The translations under genes were made by a program, and so were the position numbers. Below, in pieces: positions 24,202-34,100 of a stretch of DNA of 64,000 nucleotides. The notes below the pieces were generated by a model. It saw only the letters and a program-made list of their open reading frames with translations. It made no database searches and had not been told where the DNA came from. The stretch's first letter is position 1, and each line of letters starts with the position of its first letter. The stretch comes from Rotaria socialis (taxonomy: Eukaryota; Rotifera; Eurotatoria; Philodinida; Philodinidae). Where the stretch lies: assembly GCA_905331475.1 (NCBI GenBank), contig CAJNYU010000183.1, positions 1-64,000 of the forward strand, read 5' to 3'.

Positions 24202-25284
24202 ATTTTAGTTTTGATTAAAACTTCAGATGATGTTAAGTTTATTATTTAATAAAGATAAGAATTATGATAGTGCTGAAATTGTCTTTTTTTCTGAAACATC
24301 GACTCAAGTGTTGACTCGATAGATTGATTCCGTTTTAATCTCTACGAATTCTCTGTTATCAAACAATAAAAATAAATAATACAGAATCATTTCTTCATTC
24401 AGCAGTTGAATCACTTATTGTAAGTATGAGCTATATGATCGTTTCTCTTGAATTTTCTTTAACATTTTTTTGCGTACACTAACTACTTTCTCATCACCAT
24501 TATTCAGACATGAACTAAAACGATTAAATTGAAAGAAAATATTATGATATTTTGTAAGCAATATCTTGCAAAAGTATACTAGCTGATTTAGGTAATTCTT
24601 TATGTTATCTTCTGAAGATACAATCTTTCAACTAAGTTAAATATTAATTTCTGATTTAATCAGAAACTTTTAAGATATTTTGTTCTCAATATTTGTTATT
24701 TTATGATATATTAGGTGAAAGCATTGGTGTAATGGTAGTTTCTTATATTGTATTTGATTTTATAAGTTCTGAATGGATGTTTTACATCTGATCTTCATAG
24801 TAACTTTTGACTTTTGTATCAAATAGATTTTAAATACCAAAGATTATTTTGTATTAAATTCATATCACGACATACAAGATAGTAACTATTTATTGGTGAT
24901 CATTTTGTTGGATTTTAGTTACACCTGTTTTAAACAAAATTTTAATATTTTATAATTCCATGAACGTTTTCTTATATACTGTATTATTCATCGATTTCAT
25001 TTGATGAAACGATTAAAATGCGAGAGATGACTACATAGAACAGAACATATTTTTTTCTTTGCAATTTCGCTCTATTTGTCACCTTGTAGCAAATATACGT
25101 TGCATGCGACGAGATAGTAAAATAGAATAGGTTGCTCTTGTATGTTTTTTTGTGTCTAACATTCAACTGGTAATATACTTACGATTGATATATAAATGAT
25201 TGAAGAAATTGAAACTATTACCAAAATACTCTGTATATTCAGTATTTTCGTCTTCATCTGAAAAACTTCGGCATGTAATAGATA
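24202..25284. other. AT-rich intergenic stretch
   Basis: Nothing recognisable is seen. Confidence 0.35.
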
Positions 25285-25779
25285 TGCTTCTTGATTTAAT
25301 GCCCATATTGTGCTCGTCTAAAGCCAACACTCGTAGTAGTCAATGATTTTTCAAATAAATATAAATCTCAAATTCAATTTATTTTTCGCTATTAAATCCA
25401 ACCGTGACATATTCCATCAAGTCTTGTTCATATAGTAGTTATGGCTGTAGCTCGTGAACAACCTGCTCGAGTGGTTGATGCCATAGCAGCCTTATTTATA
25501 TGGCAATGGGAATGATTTGATGAACCCGTTGAAGAAAAAAAACAAGTAGAAATTTATGAAATGTTTTTATTTATTTTAAATGAAGACACGCAAATGCAAC
25601 TTGATACAAATTTATTTCTTATCAATTGCAAGGAGTCCAATGCAGGAAATACAATTACAGTTGATCTTAAATATCATATTAAATATGCAAGAAAACATGG
25701 TGTTCATGTATCGCCAACTGTATTTATTAATGAACTTGAATATTCTGAAATTAGTTTTCAATGGATCCTTGAGCAATGA
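25285..25779 (+). pseudogene. DsbA/thioredoxin-fold protein pseudogene with CPYC
   Basis: Starting at TGC 25299 the frame reads C-P-Y-C-A-R-L-K-P, a thioredoxin-type active site, then VVVNDFSNKYKSQIQFIFRY, MAVAREQPARVVDAIAALF, and finally HGVHVSPTVFINELEYSEIS, the cis-Pro (SPTVFIN) segment of DsbA-like folds. Stops follow FRY, IQP and QWE, and a frameshift separates LDLM from the CPYC. The 3' half stays open to 25779. The order (CxxC, helical insert, cis-Pro loop) fits a DsbA-like oxidoreductase. An intact relative would be needed to confirm the exact family. Confidence 0.55.
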
Positions 25780-26370
25780 AATAATTATCTGGACAAGCTT
25801 TAATGATTATCAATACAACAAAAAGGTAAACATACTACTACGGACTTTCTGTCTAAAAGATAAGCTTGATGTCATTAGAATATTTTAAACTTTTTAATCT
25901 AAGCTAATCTCAATAATTCCGGAACAAGGTTTTGAATTGTTCTTTTAATTCATATAAATAGATTTTGATATGAGACATGTAGAATATATACTTCATTTCG
26001 TTTGTTTTTTCTATGTAGTCATTCATAGAAAACATTCAAAACAAAAGGATTAAAAATGAATTTTTTATATCAAACATTTGACAAAGTGAGGGATACAAAA
26101 AAAAGAATCTACTATCGAAGAGAATCAAAGAAGAAAACGATTACTGACTGAACACGCTTCATCGATGGTTCTTATGAGGGTGAAAATTGAACATTGCTCA
26201 CTTGTTTTATACATTGTTTCATTCATTTTTTTTTCTTTATTCTTCTGTTCACCTTTTACTCCATGTTCATTTGTATTTGTACTTATTTGCTAGTTGTCCG
26301 TTGTCATAGAGAGCTTTAGTATTGCAATATTGCGCAGCAGACACAATTAAAAGTATTCACCAGTACTATT
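25780..26370. other. flank of the four-helix protein gene
   Basis: No gene is seen. The last 100 nt before ATG 26371 contain TTGCGCAGCAG, a possible acceptor, about 31 nt upstream of the start. Confidence 0.35.
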
Positions 26371-26832
26371 ATGGAAGAAGATAATACAACGGTAACATCG
26401 ATGTCTTCAACATCGTTCTTAGCAGAAATTATGTTAATTCTTACTGGTTTAAGTGGCATTTCAGTAGTGGGTGTTAATATAGGTTTTTTTCATTCGTTAC
26501 CAGTTTTTGTCGTTACGCTTGGCTTGTTGATTGGTATACTTGCAATTATTATGTGTATTATTGGTATCTATGTTCTTTTGTATCAAGATTATTTTCGTTT
26601 AAAATTATTTTTACAATTATTGACTTTATTCGTTGGTATTCAATCAGGTTTTATTATTTATTTATATTTTTTTACAACTTACACAGATAGTAATGACTAT
26701 CATCATCATCATCATCAACAAGGTGTATTAATTGCATTAGATGTTTGTTGTGGACTTGGTACAAGTGCATTAATTGCACTTTGTTTTCATTTAAAACAAA
26801 AAGGATCAACCATGGAAATGTTTAAATTTTAA
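26371..26832 (+). CDS. small four-helix membrane protein, family unknown
   Basis: A single-exon frame of 153 aa. After a short polar N terminus (about 15 residues) there are four strongly hydrophobic segments at about 16-43, 45-71, 79-103 and 118-140. Between the third and fourth is a polar loop with five consecutive His followed by Gln-Gln (HHHHHQQ). The C terminus is short and basic. The layout recalls tetraspan proteins, but I see no CCG motif in the large loop and no claudin signature. A DVCCGLG word occurs inside the last helix. I do not recognise a family. AATAAA-like sequence lies about 190 nt downstream. It stands alone on its strand. Confidence 0.6.
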   Translation: MEEDNTTVTSMSSTSFLAEIMLILTGLSGISVVGVNIGFFHSLPVFVVTLGLLIGILAIIMCIIGIYVLLYQDYFRLKLFLQLLTLFVGIQSGFIIYLYFFTTYTDSNDYHHHHHQQGVLIALDVCCGLGTSALIALCFHLKQKGSTMEMFKF

Positions 26833-26939
26833 TCGATTGAATTGTTGTCTCTGACATATATCGAGTATATAGAGTGATGATAGAAAATCTTGTACTTGTG
26901 TGACTTGGATACTTTGTTTTTATGTTCAAATTAGAAATC

Positions 26940-26970
26940 CTTGTTGTTGTTGTTGTTGTTGTTGTTGATT
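26940..26970. repeat. TTG microsatellite
   Basis: Nine or so tandem TTG units just downstream of the four-helix gene; non-coding here. Confidence 0.85.
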
Positions 26971-27289
26971 AATTGATTGAAATAACTATTCTTGCCTTTT
27001 TTACTATCTTACAAATTCGTAATAAATATTAGTCTATGAAAAATAATTAATTATGTTTAGATCTTTTACAAATGTTTAACAGTGATTATGATGGTAAAAT
27101 TGTAAAGAGCTATCTCTATCTTTCTAATTGATATATTCAATGAGAACATTACATAGTAGCGAAACCATGTTTCAATTTTTAATAAAGTATTAAATCTTAA
27201 TTGAAAACTTTAAAATAAACATATTCAATGATAAGAAATTTTTTTCCCAAAAAGTAAATCATGTTCACCTGTATATAAAATAAAAGTTA

Positions 27290-28027
27290 TTAATTTCTGC
27301 TCAAGTTCATTAATTGTGTAAGTGTAACAACATGATAATCATGTCTTTGTATAGCTGGTAATACGCGTTGCAATGTTTCAATCGTAATAAATCGATCATG
27401 TAGTATTACAATAGCTCCAGGATACAGTTTATGTTCAATAAAAAAAGAATTGAGTCTAGGAAAAGGTATTTGAGGATCATGTGGATAAATTGAACCTAAC
27501 ACAAGTCGATAACCGAGATCAATACAATTTCGTATCATTCTTCGATTAAAGAATCCTGAACCTGGACGAAACCATTTATTAACACACGAAATATAATTAT
27601 TAATTATTTTCTGTGTATTGTTTATTTGTCCTTGAAATTCATCTTCTGATAGACATATTGCTTTTTCATCTCGCCAACCATGATTTCCTACTTCGTGACC
27701 ATCAGCTATTAGACATTCAAATAGACATTGTATTTCAGGTGAATTTTCATAATGTTCTATATGTGATCCAATAGTAAAAAATGTACATCGAGCATTATAC
27801 AAGCGAAGTATATCAAGTAAACGAAAACTTATCGAGAGATCATTTACATTTGGAAAATCATCAATTGTAAGTGCAACTGATTTTAAATTAGACGGTAACC
27901 TCATATAAAATAAAACATCGGGATAACATTTTGACATTATAACTATTAAAAGTCGTGGTGGTGCATAGATCATAAATATTATTATTAAAATTAAACAAAT
28001 TAGAATAATCGGTATTAAATACAACAT
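27290..28027 (-). CDS. membrane-anchored polysaccharide deacetylase-like protein (NodB fold)
   Basis: An intronless frame of 245 aa. Residues 2-21 form an uncleaved signal anchor. NodB-type motifs follow in order: TIDDFP (54-59, motif 1, both Asp kept), CTFFTIGS (81-88), GHEVGNHGWRDE (110-121, motif 2), WFRPGSGFF (152-160, motif 3), LGSIYPHDPQ (177-186) and GAIVILHD (204-211, motif 5). In motif 2 the position of the second zinc His of HxxxH is Asp, and the Gly of motif 1 is Phe. The LGSIYPHDPQIP stretch recalls fungal and bacterial members. Such enzymes remove acetyl groups from chitin or peptidoglycan sugars; activity here is uncertain given the changed metal site. It begins 146 nt after the SHPRH stop on the same strand, with an AG acceptor 23 nt before its ATG. 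Lack of introns beside a 13-exon neighbour hints at transfer. Confidence 0.82.
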   Translation of the reverse strand: MLYLIPIILICLILIIIFMIYAPPRLLIVIMSKCYPDVLFYMRLPSNLKSVALTIDDFPNVNDLSISFRLLDILRLYNARCTFFTIGSHIEHYENSPEIQCLFECLIADGHEVGNHGWRDEKAICLSEDEFQGQINNTQKIINNYISCVNKWFRPGSGFFNRRMIRNCIDLGYRLVLGSIYPHDPQIPFPRLNSFFIEHKLYPGAIVILHDRFITIETLQRVLPAIQRHDYHVVTLTQLMNLSRN

Positions 28028-28172
28028 TCGTTAGTAACGACGCTAATAACCTAAATTGATACATACAAATAGAGATCTATCTATCATTCCGGTTTATTAT
28101 ATCCATATATTTATGTCAAGAAAAAACAATTATACAATATTAAAAGGCGAAAAATATACAACGAACAAACGT
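28028..28172 (-). promoter_or_regulatory. SHPRH-deacetylase intercistronic gap
   Basis: On the minus strand the gap holds one AATAAA (complement of 28093-28098) and then TATCAATTTAG, ending at 28051, before the deacetylase ATG. The spacing resembles the RPL21-LSM7 gap. Confidence 0.35.
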
Positions 28173-31100
28173 TTATAATTGAGACGCATCTAATTGTTGA
28201 TTCGCTGTTGTTGCCGATTTAAGAAATATTTTTCGTGCCATATTTATTTCATATAGAAGTTCGAAATCAGCGAATGACAAAGCACGACTTGCCAATGATT
28301 GATCACACGCATGTGTTGTTTGATGATTATTCATTGGTATTGTTTGTGCTGTTCGAGAACTAGCAAGTACAACTTCTTCTGCTGTGTCATTAACAACAAA
28401 CTATGAAAATATTAAATAAACATATATTTTCCAATGATTCAACTACTGAACATACTCGATAAACATATGTATTATATTTTTGACCAAGACGACGTACACG
28501 AGCGATAGCTTGTAATTCCACTGATCGATGAATTTGAGGTTCAACAAGAATAACATCTTGAGCCTCAGTTAAATTAAGACCATTGGCTCCTGAAGATAGA
28601 TTTAATATAAAGACAAAATAGGTATATAAATAGTATCTAAAATCTTTGCCCTTCTTTTGCAGAAAAAAAAGAATTATGTTCAGAATAATCTAAATAAATA
28701 CGAGAATAGTTCAAAGGTGGCTGTTACATTTGAGGTCCCGATATATTCATACAGTAGCTCTTCCTTTTATCGTCTCCTATTAGAGATCTATACGATTTTA
28801 AGAAAAAAATGAAATCATTTTCATAGTTTTCTCTATCTGTTCTGTTTCAATCATACGTATCAGAATGCTCAAAAGATCTTCACTACAGTCAATGACTGTT
28901 TTTATACTTGAAAGGCAATGGTAGGGGCTCAGTATTTTTTTAATTAAATTTTTATACCATAAAATGAAACGTTAGTTTTGTAATTAGAATATTATTTTCC
29001 GATTGTCTTTTATAAGATTTTTTTTTCTCTTTTTATCTTTACAAAGAAAGAACTCTACAATGTTCTGAATCCTAGAATGTCTCTTTCAACAACAACAAAA
29101 ATCATTCAACTTATAGAAAGAAGATCAACAGTAGTTTCATGTTGCTAAATGAAGTATATTAAACATTTACCTGGTGAATATTTCTCTCAAACTTTATCTT
29201 ATACTGCTACAAACTTTAGTAAATTTTCTGCAGTACGATCAAAGATATAATCGGTAACACTTATTGACTTGTTTTTTAACGTATCCTGAGAATTTTACAT
29301 GACTTGCATATATTTAGTGAAATCGATTTTTTAAAAGCACATAAGTGACTTTAGGAAACATATTTTAGTACCTTTTTCGAGTGGCATAAGAAGAACAGTT
29401 ATACTTGGATCTTGTCGAAATTGCTGAAGAATTTTAGTTGATGTGAATTGTAAATATGAGATAGCATTCAGTTTAAGTGAAATAGCCAAAACATTGAGTA
29501 TATCAGTAAATTGCGAAAAGACAAGAATTTTTATTGGAGGCTTTTGATTATACATCGTTGTTGTTGTTGTTGTTGCAATTATATTTGGTGCTTGTTGAAT
29601 ATCAGCATCGAGAAGATTGAGAATAAATGAAACAATAGAATCAACTTTTGTACCGTAACGACCTTGAATAGTTAAAACTTCTTTGGTCTCTTTTAAACGG
29701 CGAAGACGTGGAGATGAAATATCCTCTGTCATAGAATTATCCATTGATATTTTTTGTGGTGATGACATAGCTGTTGTAGAGTTTTGATTTTGCCATTTAA
29801 GAACGGCTAAGGAATTGATTGGAATTTCGCGACGACCTAGATTCATATTGACAAAAAAACAAAGTAATTTTAAAATATAAGTTAAATAAAATGAAAACAT
29901 ACAAATAGGACATTTTATGTGTGATCGATGTACTCGTTGATCAATTTCACGTTGTTTCCACTGTAATGAACATTCACGACAAAAGAAATGGCCACACAAA
30001 AAGAAACAAACATCAGGTCGATCATCACCAAATAACTCATGACACATTGGACATTTTGTTCGTTCTGATGAAATAATATTTGTTTCTGCAATTGAACGAT
30101 AATAATCTTGTTGTTGTTCTTGAAAATAATTAAATTGTTTTCGATGTTTAATAACTTTTTTTAAATAATCTAATGCTTGTTGCTCCAGATCTACACGCTC
30201 TTCTTCGATAGTTTGAGGATTAAAACGAAAACGATTATTACGTTTCTTTGGGCGATGTTTTAATTCACCGCTATAGTATTCAAGACGTGATGTACATTGA
30301 AGCATTTCATCTAGCAATAAATATAAATGTTTTAACTGTTGAGAATATGTTCGTGCCGATGAATTTTCTAAACGAAGTCTTTTTAATAAATCATTCCAAT
30401 CTGTGCGTAACAATTTTGCTAATCGACGAGTCGACTCACGAGAACGCATTGAAGCTTTCGATAGAATTTCATTTATGAAATAAACCAAATGTGTACCACC
30501 ATCATCATTTATTTGTTTATCAGAATATAATTCAGGTTGAATACTAAAAATAGTACTCATTCAATAGAATATTATATTTAGTTGATTAAATTATCTTAGA
30601 GACAAGTATAAGAATTCGTGTCAATTCAACAATTTTCAATAATCTTAACTATGCACTTGCCCTTCTATATTAAATGAATCGCTACTATTTTTATTTTCTC
30701 AGGTGTCTACATTGAACACTAGAGAAACAGTGATGAACATGTTAGATCAATATTTGTTAATTCAAAATTTCAGGACTACTTCTATTTATCAACAATTTCA
30801 AGTAGTATTATTGGTTTCTCAAGTAATTTGAAAATTTGTTTAATTTGATTTACCAATTAGAAAAAGTTAAACGCTCTAGAATAGAGAATATTAAAACATC
30901 AAACATAGATTCGATGAAAAATATATGGATCGAATCAATGGCTTTTCTAAAGGACGGGGGCGCATGAGGTGCCAGTTTTGGACCATCGTCTGTTTCGGTT
31001 TGTTTATAGCTCACTAGACACAGAATTTTACGAGACAATGTTTGATACCAAAATCACTGTGTAGTAATGAAAAATCTATCACGGTTAGTGTAAGAATTAT

Positions 31101-34100
31101 AGAATATTCCAATCGACTCTTGCACTATTTTCGCAATATCTCAATTNCATTCAATAGAATATTATATTTAGTTGATTAAATTATCTTAGAGACAAGTATA
31201 AGAATTCGTGTCAATTCAACAATTTTTCGAGAAAAATATATTTCATTGAAGAAGACTGAAATGCACATCAACCAACTCAACTTTTTACGCTGATTCCAAA
31301 TACGCTATTTTTTTCTATACAATTCTATTTTTTCCGATTAAAATAGACGAGAAATCTGAGGAAAATACAAAAAACCCGTATCCAAGATAGAGTTATACCA
31401 TTTTATTTTATGAAGGCCACTTCTGAACAAAACCAAAAGTATCAGGTTTTTTAGCGCTGTGTCCAATCTTGTAGAATCAATCAAAACCCCATTTTATTAT
31501 ATTCCTTTATTGAGATATTGCGAAAATAGTGCGAGAGTCGATTGGAATATTCTATAATTCTTACACTAACCGTGATAGATTTTTCATTACTACACAGTGA
31601 TTTGGGTATCAAACATTGTCTCGTAAAATTCTGTGTCTAGTGAGCTATAAACAAACCGAAACAGACGATGGTCCAAAACTGGCACCTCATGCGCGCCCGG
31701 TCTTTCTTTTTGTAATCAAATTTTCTCCTGAGTCATAATAAATCAATGATAAATCAGTAATCAATTTTCGTTTTATCGTTATAATACCTGTTGTGGTCTG
31801 CGTGAGCTTACATTAGACAATAAATGACAGTTCTCAAATTGGTCATATTAAGATTGATATCGTCAAAGAAAAAGCTATTAACTGGTTACAAAATAATGTT
31901 TCTGCACACCTACCCCTATTTCAACTGTAATCTACTATTTGATATCATCTCCGATCTATACAGAGATCTCATTAGAACTCCAATAGGAGTCTGAACAATA
32001 GATCATAATTAAAGTCTAACATTTGTTTTACGATATATATCAGAGCTCGGACGAAAGTATTTGCACGTGTACTTAGGGAAGAGTACTTCGTACTCATATG
32101 TTCCATTCATTATGACTCACCCAGTATAACTATCAAGTACTTTTCCTACAGTATAAGTATAAGCACCAAATACTTTACTTGATAGACAAGTACCAGTACC
32201 AAGTATTTTCTTTTCAAGTACAAGTATACAGGCAAGTATACTTGTGAAACGACAAGTAAAAGTACAAGTACATGTTTTTGAGTACAAGTAAAAGTAAAAG
32301 TAAATATTTTCAAGTACAAGTAAAATACTTTTACTTGCTGTACTTGTACTCGCCCTAGCTTATATATATATATATATATATATATTTAGTTCATTAGTTA
32401 CGTACCTGCAATTATAACTTTTCATAATTGTATCACACTCGCAAAAGATACAACTATTTTCATTTGATGAATCATTATCAAAACCACATTTAGAACAGGC
32501 AGCAATGTGTGCAACATCATTATCATTCGGTTGTCGTTTTAATGTTTCAATATAAATTAATAGATTTTTTCGAATTCGTTGTAATTTATCAAATTCTTGA
32601 ACTAATTTTAATAAGAATCCATTCCATGTTGTAAATGGTAATTGTCGTTCACGATTAACATGATAATGTATCTCAAGTCTTTCATTTTCAATTGGTTTAA
32701 TACATGCCGATATATCTATTAGTAAATTTTTAATATCATTTGCAACTTCTTTGTGTTCTAATAATTTTTCATTGTAATTTTTCCATGCTTCACTCATTTC
32801 ATGTTCAGATTGTGTTTGATGTCGTTCTTTAATCTTATTAAATTCACGTAATGCTTCATCATTTGAAAATTTACTAAAAATAAAATTTATTTTAAAATAA
32901 AAATACAAGTAAAAGATCTTCAAATAATTTAATAACCTTTGAATATTAGTATTGGAATTTTCATTTTTTTGAAATAATGAAATCGAATACGAAAGATTAG
33001 AATAAGCATGAGCTAATTGAAATGAATCAGCATGAAAAGGCTCTTTATAAGTATCTGATATTTCGATCACTCTTTCATATGTTCGAATAGCCATATTAAT
33101 GTAATATTGATTATTTTTATTATTATTTTCATTTAAAGGTCGAGTAATTTCATTTTCATATTGTATAAGATAAATACTAGCAAGACCATTAAAATTAAGT
33201 AATGAAAGACGAAGGCAATCTTCTCCACTCTCAAGTTCACGTGCTGTTAATAGGTCAAGTAAATCTTGCATTGCAAATGGTTGATCATTTGTATTCATCG
33301 ATGAATTTGTGTCTAATAAATCAACGTGACGTCTAACAGAAAAGTGTCTATTCGACGAATGATGAAAGCGATTATAATAATGAACAAGTGCTGGATCGTT
33401 ATGTCTAGTGAAAAAAATAATAAAAAGCATTAAATTAATTTATTTTTGAATTATTCAAATAAAATCTTGTTTACCTAACACCATGTGCACCAACTTGTGG
33501 ATGATCACATAAGCAACGGAGTTTTATTAATGGCGTTTGAAGACAGCTACGAGCTGCTGATGATAAAAAATGAATATCATCCATATCGACTTCACCAATC
33601 GATTCTAAGGTCCATGTTGCAGGATGTTCAGGTAAAACTCCACCTGTTTAAATGAAAATCAATATTTTATTCTCGAAGCATGACTTTTAACTGTGAATTT
33701 CCTTTTACAATTCGGGTGATGCTAGTTCGCAGAACTCGTTACATTTAATTATAGTATTCTTAATTGCAGATAAATCACTAGAAGTTATTATTTTAGAAAT
33801 TTTATCTTAGTTTGATTTGTCATAACCAAAATTTTAACAATTAATACATCTTAATTGTTTAGATTCGTCTATTACACTCATGTGTCAAAAAATAATAGAT
33901 ATCCTATTTCGATTAGTTACCTTATTCCTACTCTTTTTTTTATAAATAATATGCCTTCGAGACAACAATAGAATGCTTACTATTTAAAATAAAGTATATG
34001 ACAAGACTTTTATTAAAGACTTTTTGGTATAGAATTCTACAAAGTATCTTGATCGATTTGAAAAAGATTTATTAAATTCTGTATATTCGCAACATTGGTG

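Noticed and set aside
30850..31038. 62-codon minus-strand frame in the SHPRH intron
   Set aside because: It lies in one arm of an inverted repeat and is duplicated in the other arm; not part of the SHPRH model.
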